Shown: positions 32,601-46,600 of the stretch, piece after piece | How the letters are laid out: each line of letters begins with the position of its first letter | Numbering within the stretch: position 1 is the first letter of the stretch | NCBI GenBank assembly: GCA_015179045.1 | Contig: WHUZ01000011.1 | Location: 744,001-808,000, forward strand | Source of the DNA: Kalaharituber pfeilii | Taxonomy: Eukaryota > Ascomycota > Pezizomycetes > Pezizales > Pezizaceae | Direction: 5' to 3' | Length of the DNA stretch: 64,000 nt | The notes under the pieces: model-generated | Told to the model about the DNA's origin: nothing | Databases searched by the model: none | Seen by the model: the letters and a program-made list of their open reading frames with translations, nothing else | Made by a program: the position numbers and the translations under genes

Positions 32601-33861
32601 GGGAAGTAACGATGGGTTCAGGGTAAGGAATTAGTTATGGTTGCGAGGTCGGAATGTGGAAGATGCATCGGGCAGCGTGGGTGGTCGAGGGTATCATAAA
32701 GGGGGGGCATATGATATCCATGCCGGCGTTTTGTCTAGTCTGTTTTATCCTTGATTCCAATACAAGTATATATAATTCCGACAGTAAAAAAAAACACAAA
32801 CACAGAAAATCAAACCATCTTTTACATAGATTATAGGAGGGCTGAAAAAAAGAAATTGGGACCTTAGATAAATGTCTTTGCTTACAGACAAACAAAAGAA
32901 GTTACAATCTTCTCCGCAAGCAATCGCAAAGCCAAAAATTCTCCCTTCCTTTCCACCATTAAAGAACAATAAAATATGCAACATAACATCAACATACGGT
33001 AGTTACAAGTATCTCGCCACCCGCCCCTCAGGCCTCGAATCAGTTTCACATCTGCGAGTTAATTGCCGACCTCCCCACTCTCTTCCCCCACCCCCGCCCA
33101 CAAACCTAAGTACTACCTACCTACCCATCTGCCGACTCTATCTATCATACATAAAAAAGCATGGGCAGTCGTACGATAGCTACTTCGTTAAGGAGAATTA
33201 AGCATGATAGTAGTTCAGTTGAAGCATGAATTGCATCCCAACCCCACCCCTGGCACCAAGAAACCCAACAGTCCGTTATTATGAAACTTGGCAAGCGAGA
33301 TACATTCCTGCAATCTATCTCAGTGCTACATACCTGCTCAAGGTATAAGCCGTCTCCCTCTTAGATCCAACATAAAAACAAGATGAAACTCAAAACGTTA
33401 TAAGTGGCCAATAATATATAACTTATGCAGCTTTATCTACTTCGCTGCTGTTACCGTGCCGAAAAATCCCGATCTTGCACAACTTACAATCACCAGACTA
33501 TTAAGTCAAAGTTAGGTAAGAGAAACCAATTTATTCAAGTTTGTCAACACCAAAATAAATAAAAACACCGGTAACGCTCGCTTGTCTATAGTATAACCAA
33601 AGAAAAACAGAAACGAAAACAAAAACATTAAGTGGGTATGAAGAATAGAAGGTAACCCTCAGAAGGAAAAAAAAATAGTGTCATGTAACCCCCATTTTGT
33701 TCAAAAAGCCGTAATTAGGTCAATATACAATAGACGGTAGTTTGAGTACCTTAGATTATGAAAATCGTACTACCGACAAAAAAGAAAACCCATATATGCA
33801 ATACACCCCAACAAAGGAAAAAGGAACACTAAAAATCAAGGAGATTTCCAGGCCAAATCAT
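32601..33861. other. Convergent intergenic region
   Basis: This is AT-rich sequence between the convergent cysteine synthase and surface-protein genes. I see no gene, no long T tract and no repeat of note. Confidence 0.55.
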
Positions 33862-36397
33862 TTATGGCGTTGGCCTCAAGTCAAGCTCGAGTTTGATCGA
33901 CGTCTTGAGGTCTCCCATATTGGGCGTGTATGTGGCGATATCAATCTCCTCTGGTGTGGGCGTCGGTCCCTGTCCATCCTCAGCTGGAGAGCTGGGTGAC
34001 TCCGTTGGTGTGTCGGCTGGCTGCTCTGTAGAGGTAGGAGTCTCAGTAGGCGTGTCGACTGGCTTCTCTGTAGAGGTAGGAGTCTCAGTAGGCGTGTCGA
34101 CTGGCTTCTCTGTAGAGGTAGGGGTCTCAGTGGGCGTGTCGACTGGCTTCTCTGTAGAGGTAGGGGTCTCAGTGGGCGTGTCGACTGGCTTCTCTGTAGA
34201 GGTAGGGGTCTCAGTGGGCGTGTCGACTGGCTTCTCTGTAGAGGTAGGAGTCTCAGTAGGCGTGTCGAGTGGCTGCTCTGTAGTGGTAGGAATCTCAGTT
34301 GGTGTGTCGACTGGCTGCTCTGTAGAGGTAGGAATGTCCTGTGGTGGGGCGTAGCTAGTGGTAGGGATGTTCTTCTTGCCACGCGGTGGGACAATTGGCC
34401 AGCTGTTGGCATTGCACAAGCACTTGCAATTGCACTGGTTTGGTGGAGATGGTGGTGGCGGATGGTTGCTCACAACAGGTTGCGGTGCCTCGTATGTAGT
34501 GGGAACGACAATCGTCACGGTCTCCTCGTTCTCAATGGTGGTAGTAACAAAGATTGTCTCTGGATTGTCAATAGTGGTGTGGATTGCAATGGTCTCAGTG
34601 TGGATAACAGAGACTGTGACCGGCTTTTCAACAACCTCAGTGACGACTTCGTCAACGGTCTCAGTGACCATGCTGACAATTGTCTCAGTTGCTTCGTTAA
34701 CAACTGTTGTGGGAACGACTGAGACCTTGTGCTTGGTAACCTCAACAGTCTCATACTCAGTCTGAACCACGGTCTTCAGGACCTCGCTGGTAATAACATC
34801 GGTGACAGTCTGGAAGACGTGAGAAACAGAGTAGAGAGTTTGCACCTCAGTCTGGATGATATGTGTAACTTGCACTACAGTCTCAACAACAGTGGAAACC
34901 TGAACCTGAGTCTCTGTAAGGAGATGAGTGGAAACCACTTCGTTGGTGACCGTTTCGGTAACCTCGACAGTTGCAGTTGCGGTCTCAGTAACCTCGACCT
35001 CCACATGCGAAACTGAAACATGGACTTGAGTCAACGTTTGTGTTTCAACGACCTCAGAAACTACTATTTGGGTCGCGGTTTGTGTTGCAACTGCCGTTTC
35101 TGTGACCTCAATCTCCTGGACAACTGTCGCGGTGTGGACGACAGTCTGAAGTTCAGTAACCTCAACTTCAATTTCCTGGGTCTTAGTCTTGACGTGAATT
35201 TGCGTGACATTCTGAGTGGAGACTTGGACTTGAGTAAGGAGTTCAGTGACAACGTCGGTGACCACCACCTCGACAGTTTCAGTGACTGGGACGGTCTCGA
35301 CAACGGTGGTAGGTACTATATCAGTGAGGACAACAGTATCCTGTAGGAAGTTAGGTTATTGTAGACTTGAGGAAGTAGGACTTGAGGTACTTACCACCAT
35401 CGTTATGGTAGCGAGCTCAACTACAGTGGTAGGCACAACCACAGTTTGGAGTTTAGTCTTCACAACAGTTACATGAACTGGTGGGAGAGTCTGAGTGCAG
35501 GTTTCTGTGCGGGTGAAGTTCTGAACAAGCGTTTCGGTGACTGGGATGGTGACAGTTTCTAATTCGGTCACGACCTGGGTGTGTAACTGGGTGACAGTGT
35601 TTGTTTGATTTATGGTTAGAACCTCGGTCAGCACATGCGTCACTGGTTTTTCTACAACTTGAGTTACATGCTGCGTGATGATCTCAGTAACTGGCTGCGT
35701 GACAATCTCGGTAACTGGCTGTGTGACGACTTCAGTGACGACGCTGGTGACAACGCTGGTCACTTGGAGAGTCTGGGTATTTGTGATAAGAACCTCAGAA
35801 ACCTTGATCTCAGTGACGGGAACCTCGTTGGTCTCAGTGACCGCGTGTGTAACTGTTTCTGTCAAGTGTGACACCTGCACCTCCGTGACATGTACCTTAG
35901 TGATAACGGTTTCTGTGACCACGTTGTCGATTGTCTGTGTGATGGTCTCCACTTCACCCTCCTCAGTAACGACATGAGTGATAGTCTCGACCTGTTCATC
36001 TGGAACAGTCTTGGTAACTGTCTCCGCAGGCACTGTGAGGGTGACTGTATGCCCATTAGACACCGTGACGTAGCAAATCTTGGTAACCGTATGTCCATCA
36101 GTCAATGTTTCCGTCACTGTTATCACATCCTTAGGAGGCTCGTATCCGTATCCAACACTGCTTGTCGTATGTACGACTGGCTCCTCGTAACCAGGCCTGA
36201 TTGACGTTTCTACCACTGGCTCTTTGTACTCATCATTCCCACCCCATCCATAGTTGTCCTTGGGTATCCGCGAGGCCTATTCATCTCATTTGTCAGCTTT
36301 GTTTCCAATGGTCGAACGAATTGCTTACCTGTGCTAGCCCCAGCAGCGCAAAGAGTACTGCTCCTGTTCTTGAACGATTATTGCTGAAGGTCCACAT
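33862..36397 (-). CDS. Large secreted Val/Thr-rich surface protein with 14-residue repeats
   Basis: Exons 36329-36397, 35395-36276 and 33862-35340 join in frame into 809 aa. The start MWTFSNNRSRTGAVLFALLGLAQ is a signal peptide that fills the whole first exon. Residues of about 60-560 are built of Thr/Val/Glu words (VTETVT, TQVV, VTEVVTQPVTEI, VVETVVQVT) that repeat with loose periodicity. The alternating pattern suggests beta strands in a stalk or adhesin-like fold. A short Cys cluster (NQCNCKCLCN) follows, then about eight copies of DTPTETPTSTEKPV ending near the C-terminus. The 42-nt DNA repeats behind them are nearly identical. I see no hydrophobic GPI tail. Function is not recognisable; cell-wall or extracellular scaffold is the natural inference. 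Confidence 0.82.
34021..34340 (-). repeat. 42-nt minisatellite inside the surface-protein gene
   Basis: Seven full units and a partial eighth, each exactly 42 nt, start at 34021, 34063, 34105, 34147, 34189, 34231, 34273 and 34315. Central copies are identical or differ by one or two bases; outer copies have diverged more. Because the unit is 14 codons, copy-number change keeps the frame. Confidence 0.95.
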
Positions 36398-39300
36398 TCT
36401 GAAAAGATCCTCTCCGGGAGGGATGATCTGGTATTTCTATTACAATAAAACAAAAAAGAAAACCTGGGTAATCGATATCCTTCCTGAAGGCTTCCTTATT
36501 CGTTCGTGACCGGAATACTAAGCTTCAAACGGTGCACAAACGGGAAAGAATTAATAGAAAAAAGATGATAGTATGTCTAAAGGGACCCGTCCCGTCCTAT
36601 CAAGAAGTGAAAGGAACAAAGGAAAAAGACAAGGACAAGAAGAGGAGAAACGACGGAAACACCGTTATTAGACTTGCTGAGCTGTACCGTGCTGATAGAA
36701 GGAAGGGACAACGGGGGGAGAATGGGATGTATATAAATGAAGGGGTGGGAATCCCGAAACAGGCTCATTGTTGCGAGAGGGGGTGGTGAATTACTGGCAC
36801 TAAGCGGCAAGCTCTCACAGCATGCTCACATGTATGGGGGCTTACCGGAGAGGATTGTGCCTGATGACCGCACCGCACCCATGGCGGGCTTTTTTTTTTT
36901 CCTCTGGGACCCCAAGGGACCCCAATGCACTAGCAGGCGCATGGATGAGCGTGAGATTTCCTTCATTGTGAGAGGCTGGCGCTGCAGCGTTGTGCGGGGG
37001 GGGGGGGGGGAGGGAGTGGGCATCATCCACGCCAAGGCAAGGACATTGCAGTGGGCATGGAGCCTTGGACGTAGGCTTCCGATGTCTACTCACGTTTTTC
37101 GCCTTCCGGAGCATTTGTGCGACCGGGTTGTGGGGGGCCCGCAGGGAAGCGATGCGACGCGCCAGTGTTTCAGCGAAGGGTCGCACAGACGTCGAGAATT
37201 CGCCAGACGATGCAAGCGCAACAGCGATAGCGGGCGACTGCGGCTCGCAGGCAGCACAGGCCTCACGGCGTATCTGCTGCTGCCCTTCCGCCTTGCCTGC
37301 CTAGTTTGGCGCTGCGAGGAATGCAAGAAGCTAAGTACCTCCGCGACGCACCGGCCAGCTCCCAAGGCCCTTTCGCGGGGGGCCAAGCGGCAACATCGCT
37401 GCGGAGGGCACATCTCGAGGGCGGCCGTCCCCTTAGCAATTATCGAACGGTATCAAAATCCTAATAGTCCCACATTAATTACATCGTTCCAGCAGGCCTG
37501 CCTTATGCAAGCTCATCCTACCTCACCTAACCCTTCCTACACTCCGAATTGCTACCACAATGGCTGCCCATGGCTGCTGACTCCAGCAGCAGCCGTCTCA
37601 ATGAAAAGCACACATTGCTTACCAAAGAAGTACGCAGTCGCAGCGCAGGGCCACTAGCAAGACTACAAGAGGTAAGAAGCAAGAAGCAAGAAGCAGGAAG
37701 GAAGTTTCTAAAATGAGAACTGCGGTGGATGCGGCGCGAAACGGGTGACGGTGCAAGGAAAAAAGTAAGGACATAGGCAGGGCAGGACCCCGTCTGACAC
37801 CGTCAGAGAGCACTAGTGGCCATCGCTTGGCATCGACAATGCCAAAACGGGAATTCGCTTGGCCCCGTGCTAGCCGAAAGAGGGTCGGCGGATTGGTTGC
37901 ACTGCCTGCCCAGGGACGCGAGAAGGGCAAGGCAGCACTGGAATCATCACAGGCCCAGAAAGTGCTCAGCGTTTACTTCGACGCAGTACAATGTATTAAC
38001 AGTGCCTAAGTATAGCTATATTAGATGGCCCGGTATATTGCGGTGTCTGGGGTATAGGCGTCAGTACACGCGCACAATGTGCATTCGTACTATCTGAAGC
38101 ATTGAGGTGTACTTGTCAACCATGTTACTATCATTGTAACTGCAAAATTGCAAGCAGTGCCTACATGGGCACGGGTAACCTACGCGTGCCGCGCGAAAAT
38201 TCAGGAGAACGCCAGTCGGAGCCTAACCTTATCTAAAAGCTTGTTTCAATTTCTCCATAGGTATCTGGATGGCGAGAAGGTGTATACAGTCCGCAACCAG
38301 GTTAATCCATACAGTATTTACAATACATGGTCTGATTTGAACAGTGCATGCAGCAGTCAGAGCAAGTACGGGCTGTGAAGTTGAAGCTGGGCGCAAGACA
38401 AAACATTGCTACAATTGATAATTACAGGCACGGGTGAACTTTGTCAGAGAGCTTTATGATGTGAGTGTTGCTGTGTTATGAGCACTGCTTTTATGTTTGG
38501 TGCTGAGACTAGTTTGGTATTTTGATGTCAAGCAACTGTCAATCCAGTGCCGATCCGATCCTCATGTTGATCTGTTCTTGTGCCCAGACTCTATGTTGAT
38601 CGTTGTTACATTGGCGTTCTGTTCCGTGCAGCCACAGATCAGCATGCAGAGAACGTCTAGAAAGCTGCTGTAGCTGATCACTAGCCTTTGATCTGCGATA
38701 CACCATTTCTCCGAAAAGTGACAGTGTGACGGTACACCATATTCCCAGTAAATTCAGCCATGCGGGTGGTTGTGCTCGCTCTCACTAACTATATTAAAAG
38801 GTTATGGAATTGAATATCTATACTAAGCGCTAATAGTCGGTAAGTTTCAATATACTGGAGGCAGTTACGACATACCTGTAAGCTACCCCATCGTGCACGA
38901 TTTAGCGCAAGCTTTCCCGCCGCCCTATGCACAAACATCGCACATCCAACAATCAAGCTGCACGGAAGTATTACTATCATAAAGTTGACTTCACATCGCC
39001 ACATTGGCATCGGGTGGTCGCTGTCCTGGTGACATGAGCAAGCCCAAGCAGCTTCCACTATCGACTTTCTCGTTCTCACAGCAACTCAGTGCTAACGAAT
39101 TTGGGTATACTTCTATTGCTGACCATGTAGGGTATTGACCGCCTCCAAATAAACGGAAAGGAAAAAAGAAATAAAGAAAAAACACATGTGAATGATCACG
39201 ATGTCATCTGCTAGTACTAGTTTGTGAAAAGCTCGTATTCCTGATCCCTGTCTGGCGCTTCTAGAATACGAATGGAAAACGCCAAAAATAGGACCGGAAG

Positions 39301-41640
39301 CTGCCACATATTTGCTTCCCCAGGACACCGGTGCAGATTACTAGCGTCGATAAGACACAGATAAACTTACATATCATATCGGGACCATTCATTTCAGATG
39401 GGAAGAGAGTCCGTGAAGCAAGCGCGCGTGGGAACCTATCGAAATGAAATGACATGCAAAAGGACATCGGAGTTAACCGTGTTTGCCCAAATAACACAAG
39501 TACCAGCCGGTGTGCTCTGTCATTAAAGAGTTTTTGATTTGTCAACTGAGGTTTTAATTTCAATTTGGAGGAATGCGGAAAGATGGATTCACGCTTAGAA
39601 TCGTTCACATAAATTACTAATTTAACGATTACCTAATCTATCTTCTTAACCCTCCCAAAAGACGAAGTGCATACTAGTACTATTCGGTAACTTTAGGAGC
39701 TATCAATTTCCACATTAGGAATATTACGGAACTGGGAAATTACTCGACCTTCCTCCAAGTAGATTACACCCCCGCCGAATTTAATCTTAAATTGTGAAGA
39801 TTGCTCAAGCCTTCTTCCTTGGACTCGAGTACAGTACAATTCTGTGCTCCCTTGCCCGCTTACAAGTCTACAAATGCATCATACAAACATTCATGATCAT
39901 TACTATAGAGCAGGTTACATATTTCTGGGTACGACATCTGTTTGTGGTATGTCAGGTTCTGAAGCCAACTATGTTTTATGGTGACCTGGGATTAAACTCT
40001 ACCTGTAGCTCCTGACGATTGACGGGAATTGGCTTGGATTAGCTAATGTGCGTACGGCCGCCGCATTTAAGCTTATATCTGTGCGGAACCTGCTGACTAG
40101 ACTGCTTATATCATAGGACAATCAAGATACAGAGCAGAGCTGTGCTGTTCTGCTCAGTAAGCAAGATATCTGAGACCCTCAACTAGACAGGAGGGACTCT
40201 GACTCTCCTTTTGGCCGATTGGTTTTATGATACTGGACATTTCCCGATCCCCTGTGGACCCTTCTCGGCAATTTGTCCAGTCTCCAAGTCCGGAAATGCA
40301 TATGGTATTGGGTTGAGTTTACATCATTTACTAGTATAGTTACTGATATTATGATTAGGCTCCTTATGCGGGGACGAGACTATCCACCCCCACTATGCGC
40401 TTTCTTTTCGGTTTCTAGCGATAGCCACTTTATCTCGAATGACCATGCATACAATTAATTATACCGAGATTTGCCCTTTTGGCCATGGATTTGCGCACGC
40501 GTTTCGAGCTAGAGTATAAATTTTGTGTGCGCATAAGTTATGGCTTCGGCAGAGTGGCAGCGGCACTGGCCCAGATTATGGAACTGTAGCTGTTGTATCA
40601 GTGTGTTCACAGCTAGCAAGCTGATTGTGGGAGCGCTGTCGATAACTCTGAGGATGGGAGAACATTAAAGAAATTACCACAGTATTGCAGTATCACGCAA
40701 GCCCCATCCGCAAGTCCGATCATGCATAAATGCTGCATTAACCAGACTAATGCTGTATGCCCAGTGCATCCCATCCACTTCATAGTAAGGATCAGCACAT
40801 AGTCACCCGATTATTTCCAATACTGGTACCTGACTTAACTGCACATGCATATCTTTTATCTTCATATATTGACAGCTAACCCCGCAATTCATTAACTTAA
40901 ACCCCAGCTTTTTTCACTTTAAGCCACTGCCTTTGACCCGAATGTGCATGCTTCACACTTGCATACCCGAGGGCGCCATCACTCCACACATTGTGTTACA
41001 TCTCGCCAACAGCTTTGCAATTACGCTTTAAGGTTCAGCTGACCAGGCCAGACTAACAGGTATTTGTGTGTCTATTAGACGGTCATCGTAATCGCACTAT
41101 CCTAGTGGCCAGAGAAGGAGCTGCGCGCCCGCCATCGATTATGGGCAAGCCACCGGGCTATAATCAGAATCACCAAGTACATCTCAAGCGATGTGCTCAA
41201 TCCGGACGAAGGGGAATTCAGCATAATGCACGAACAGGTAAGCTAAGTAGGATGTGAAACCGGTAATCCACTTAGTGTAGGTGCAGTGCTGTTATCAGCA
41301 CCTCATCCAGCGAACCGCGGCGACTGAAGCCCCGCGCGGGGTCGATTGCAGCAAAGCTGGGGCAATTGCATCCAGACTCGTGGACAAGGCAGACTAACTC
41401 GTTGGGACTACCAGATTCGGTAGTGATAGGGGAGTTGACCCGCCCGACATGGCGTTGTCCACATCAGACCGGCGTCAGTTGGAGCTTCCTTAGGGGGCGA
41501 CAGCCACCGGCTCTGCTATATAATCCAGCAGATGAGCTGATGCTCTCCCTTCTGGCGCTCTGATACCAGGCAAACGCCAATTGCATTTCATTTCAGTCAA
41601 ACCTTACTTGGAAGTCACTATATTCCACCAATTGAGCAAA
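36398..41640. other. Gene-poor stretch of 5.2 kb
   Basis: I see no supportable gene. The first 1.2 kb beyond 36398 is presumably the promoter of the surface-protein gene. A 13-nt or longer G run lies near 36997-37010 and a T/A-rich run near 36890. The 38-41 kb part is AT-rich with scattered stops in every frame and may include decayed repeats, but I found no terminal repeats or transposase motifs. Confidence 0.45.
41514..41524 (+). promoter_or_regulatory. Possible TATA box of the alcohol dehydrogenase gene
   Basis: The word gctatataatc lies about 120 nt upstream of the alcohol dehydrogenase start codon, a position usual for a fungal TATA element. Highly expressed ADH genes are often TATA-driven. 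Function here is inferred. Confidence 0.4.
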
Positions 41641-43079
41641 ATGTCTGGCCAGCCGGAAATCCCAAAGATGCAATATGCCCAAATTTTTGAGAGGAAAGGA
41701 GGGCCAATTGAGTACAAACAGGTTCTAGTCAAAGAGCCAGGGCCAGATGAAGTTCTAGTGAACATCAAGTACACGGGTGTTTGTCATACCGACCTGCATG
41801 TAAGTGGTCAAAATGGAGTTGGTAAAAGTCGAGGACTGACCATGAACTTTGTGCACCAGGCTTGGAAGGGTGATTGGCCTCTTGAGTCAAAGGCTCCACT
41901 GATCGGTGGGCATGAAGGTCTGTCACCACTTTTAGTTGACTTTGAGACAAAATACTGATTTCCCCTCATAGGTGTCGGTTATGTTGTGAAGGTACGAAAT
42001 CCCAACTCCTATTATAGAGCTGTCAGCTCGTATTGACACGACATATCAGTGTGGCAACTTAGTCGAGGATATCAGAGTTGGTGATGTTGTTGGGATTAAA
42101 TGGATCAACGACACCTGCTTGTCTTGTGAATTCTGTATGAATGCGGATGAACCGCTATGTGCGAAGGCACTGTTATCCGGATACACAGTGTGTCTCAATA
42201 GCATCACTTGCAAAAAAACTGATAAATTGCTAATGCACGAATACAGGTCGATGGAACATTCCAACAATATGCAATTGGCAAGGCAAACCACGTTGCTAGA
42301 GTCCCGCCAGGATTGGACCTCGCTGCTGTGGCGCCAGTATGTAATCTCCTTACCCTAAGTTTACCCTAGCTTGCTAGTTCAGTATTCTGGTAATTCTCCT
42401 TAGAATTGGGTTACTAATATAAATATAGATCCTGTGCGCTGGTATCACAGTCTACAAAGCTCTCAAAGAATCTGGCGCGAAACCAGGAATGACCGTCGCT
42501 ATAACCGGTGCTGGAGGCGGTCTCGGTAGCCTTGCTGTGAGTTTAGCCCCTCTGTTTAGATTGTGTCTCATCTAACCGACCCCAAAGTGCCAATATGCCA
42601 AAGCAATGGGCCTTGAAATCCTTGCCATTGACACCGGCAAGGACAAGCAGGACATGTGTCTGAACAAGCTCGGCGCCGCCAAGTTCGTCGACTTTGCCAC
42701 CACGAAGAACATCGTTGCAGATGTCAAAGCTGCGACTGAGGGGCTAGGACCACACGCAGTCATTGTAGTTGCCGCAAATGAGAAGCCGTTCGCTCAAGCA
42801 GCCGAGTATGTACGATCCAGGGGTACCGTTGTGTGCGTCGGTTTGCCGGCGGGTGCAAGGGCATCCGCGGATGTGTTTAGCATGGTTACCAAGATGATCA
42901 AAGTCTGTGGATCGTATGTGGGAAATCGTGCGGACACGCAGGAGGCTCTGGATTTCTTCAAACGGGGAAAAATTTCGGCGCCCTTTAAGGTGATGGGGAT
43001 GTCGCAACTGCAAGAGGTGTATAAGATGATGGAGGAGGGGAAAATTGTGGGTAGAATTGTGCTGGATACTAGTAAGTAG
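41641..43079 (+). CDS. Zinc-dependent alcohol dehydrogenase (ADH1 type)
   Basis: The enzyme interconverts alcohols and aldehydes with NAD(H) in the cytosol; yeast-type ADH1 makes or oxidises ethanol. Seven exons (41641-41799, 41860-41917, 41972-41991, 42050-42187, 42247-42336, 42429-42536, 42588-43079) join in frame into 354 aa, the family length. Catalytic zinc ligands are visible in [15 protein letters not shown] and LIGGHEGVG. The structural zinc lobe has the four-Cys pattern [15 protein letters not shown]. The Rossmann fold carries [20 protein letters not shown], and [10 protein letters not shown] and VGLPAGA match the family. Exon 3 is only 20 nt. One residue differs from the common family pattern: the segment after YVVK reads CGNLVED. 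Substrate preference cannot be told. Confidence 0.93.
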
Positions 43080-43634
43080 CGAAATAAGGCTATGAGGGAA
43101 TTAATAATGGGTATATTCATTCAGGGATGTAATTGGCCTCTTTGCAGCCTTTTTGTGATGATTATGTTCCTGGGGGAAACAGCATGTATTGGCAAATTGG
43201 GAGCAGAATTTCAGGGTAACGGTTTCTTTGATATTCTGGTGCCGGTCAGGTGTTATACTGTATTGCCTTCAAGATTCAAACAACTATACTTATTGTTATT
43301 CAATCAAGATGACGCTTGATATTGTTAACAATGAGCCCACACTCCGCATAGCACAGTTCTGCTTCCCCGCAGTAACAAAACCCTGTTCTATAATCTTGCA
43401 AGCCCATGTTTATATTGTATATAAAACCAATGACAACCAAGCTATCAAAACGATACATTCAGCAATAATGAAAGGAACATACTCTAGGAAAGAATTAATA
43501 ATAGCAGAAAGTAATAGTCCTGCTCCCTTCTATCGCATCCACCAACCATTCCAACCATCCTCCTATACCATATGTCCGTCAAAACTCATCCCTTTTCCAA
43601 TAGGCAATTGCAATAGATACTCTTTTTCTTAGAT
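43080..43634. other. Convergent 3' flanks of ADH and VAS1
   Basis: There is no gene in this 555-nt space between convergent stops. It is AT-rich without long homopolymers. Confidence 0.6.
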
Positions 43635-46600
43635 CTATGCCCTTAGCCCCTCAAACTTTTCAATTACCGCCTTCAACGCCTCCACCTCCTTCCTAAGGTC
43701 TTCCAACTTCATTCTATCTTGCTCCTGCACCTCCTTCTTGACCTTCTTGACATAATCGTCCGCCGCAATCGTTTTCTCCTGCCTCCTGCATGCTTCTTCC
43801 ACCTTGCCTAGCTTCACTTGCGCCTTGGCGATCTCCACATCAACATCCACGCGCCCCTTCACGAGTAAATAGACGTTGCAGTCCTTGGAAATCGAATTGA
43901 GCGCGCAACCTTCAGGGTGGTCTTCCGAGGCCGAGAGCACAGTGAGGTCGCTATCGGATAGGCCTTTGACAAGTGCGCTGATAGACGGGGTTTGTGACGT
44001 GATTGTAGAGTAGGTTAGTTTGTCGAACGCATGCACATACGCCTTGATACTATCCTTAATTCCGTACTCGCTCGCTAACGACCGGATGGCTCGTACGACG
44101 GCAAAGACAACGTCATAGGCTGCCGCGGCCTCGGGGTCGTCGAGTTCCGGGTTGTAGCGGGGGTATGCGGCTTTGACGATGGAAGGGGTGGAGTCGCCGG
44201 GGCGGCGCGGCAGGCGCTGCCAGAGTTCCTCGGTGACGTACGGCATGAAGGGGTGGATCATGGTGAGGGCGCCCTCGAGGCAAGTGTAGAGGGTGTCTTG
44301 GGCGGAGCGTTTTTGCTCGGAGGTGCCTTCGAGGATGAGAGGTTTGGAGTTTTCCTGCATAGGTCAATTAGCTTGTTTGCGACAGTGGAAAATGAGGGTA
44401 ACTTAAGTGGGTCCTCACAATATAAACATCGCACAGCTCCGCATACCAGTAATTATACACGATACTGGTGGCCACCGAGAACTCCCTTTCCGCCAGTGCC
44501 TTATCAATCGCCTCCGCCGCCTTTGTATACTTATGCAGAATCCACTTCTCCACAAGCGACTCCTTGCCTGTTTTTTCTCCACCGGGTCTGGGCACGAAAT
44601 CCTCCCCAAGCCTCATCAATGCAAACTTCGTCGCTTGATAAATCTTATTACAGAACTTTCTATACCCATGTACAACCTTGATATCCATATTGATGTCCCT
44701 CCCCCCTGTCGTATACGCACAGAAAGCAAAATGCATTGCGTCACTACCGCACTGCGGAATGCCGTCTGGGAACGCGGTCTTCTGGTACTTTGTCGCAATG
44801 TCGACTTCCTTGGGGTCGAGGTTTCCTTGCAAGAGCTTATCATGAAGATTTTGGAGTGGGGTACCATTTATGATATCCAGTGGATCGATTACATTGCCGA
44901 GAGACTTCGACATCTTGCGGCCTTCCGAGTCGCGCACGAGTGAATGACAGAAGACTTCGGTGAAGGGGACTTTGCCGGTGAGTTTGATGCCGAGCATGAC
45001 CATGCGCGCAACCCAGAAGAAGAGAATGTCCCAGCCAGTCTCGAGCAAGGACATTGGATATAAGTTCTCCATATCTGCGGTCTGGTCCGGCCAGCCGAGG
45101 GTGGACCATGGCCAGAGTCCGGAGGAGAACCAGGTGTCGAGCACGTCGGGATCCTGCTCTAGTGTGACCTTCTTACCGGGGTATTTTTTCTCGGCCTTGG
45201 CCTTAGCTTCTTCCTCGGTGCGGCCGGTCACCCATTTCTCTCCCTCTGCGTACTATCTAGATATTAGTACGTTGTAGTTATGTCTGATTTGAGTTGCGGA
45301 CTCTTACGTCTGGTACATCTATCTCTCCCTCGACGTGGATATAGTACGCAGGGGCTTGGTGACCCCACCACAATTGCCGAGAGATACACCAATCTTGGAT
45401 ATTCTCCAACCACCTGTAAAAGTCTTTTTCCGATACCTGCGGGATGATCTTGATTTCACCATTGCGTACAGCCTATAGAGTGTTATCAGCATTTGCAGGC
45501 CATATCATCCCCATGAGGAAGACACCCTACCGCAATAGCAGCATCAGCAAGGTCCTTCTGGCTCACCCACCACTGTGGCTTCATCAACGGCTCAATGACA
45601 TCCTTCGACTTGCTACAGAGCGGGACAGTCATAGGATTGTCCTTAGTCTCCACGTACAGGCCAAGTTCCTTGAGCCTCTCGACCACCACTTTCCTAGCAT
45701 CGAATCTCCTCATACCAGCGAACTCCGGGCCAACATTTTCATTGAGAGTGCCGTCATCATTTAAGATGTTGATGAATTCAAGGTTATGTCGCTTTCCAAT
45801 CTCATAATCGTTCTGATCATGAGCGGGGGTAATCTTCACGGCACCAGTACCAAATTCTTTATCAACATAGGTATCAAACACAATTGGGAGTCTGCGTCCC
45901 GGGATGAATGGATGAGCAGCAAATTTGCCATGGAACTTGGTATAGCGCTCGTCGTCGGGATGCACTGCAATAGCCGTATCACCAAGCATAGTCTCTGGAC
46001 GAGTAGTAGCCACCACAATCCTCTCATTACTGTTTTCAATCGGATAAGCGAAGGAAGTGATAACACCAAACTCAACCTTCTCCTTGTAATCTGGAACAGA
46101 AAGAAGCGATCGTCCCTCAAGTTGAACTTGGTCGACCTCCAAATTTGACAGCGTTGTGTTGAGTTTGCAACACCAATTGACAAGTCTGTTCGCACGGTAG
46201 ATGATTCCCTCGTCATGTAATCGCACAAACGTCTCAATCACTGCCTTTGATCGTTGTTTGTCCATGGTAAATGCTTCCCTGCTCCAATCGTACGAGGCAC
46301 CCATCTTCTTGAGCTGGTTTTTGATCTTCTGATGGTACTCCTCCTTCCATTCCCAGACTAACTTCGTGAACTTTTCACGCCCAAGGTCATGCCTTGTTTT
46401 CTTTTCCCTCTTCCAGAGCATTTTTTCCACTACACTTTGTGTGCTGATACCAGCATGATCAAATCCAGGCAAGAAGAGCACAGTCTTCCCCAACATACGG
46501 TTCCTAAGATCATTAGAGATTTTGCAAATTCCAGCGAATCAGCAGTAGCTTACCATCGAATTAAGGTATCTTGAATTGCAATTGTGAGGCCGTGGCCAAT

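Noticed and set aside
36737..37657. 306-codon plus-strand frame
   Set aside because: It depends on low-stop GC-rich sequence and a G run; the product has no recognisable domain and other frames overlap it.
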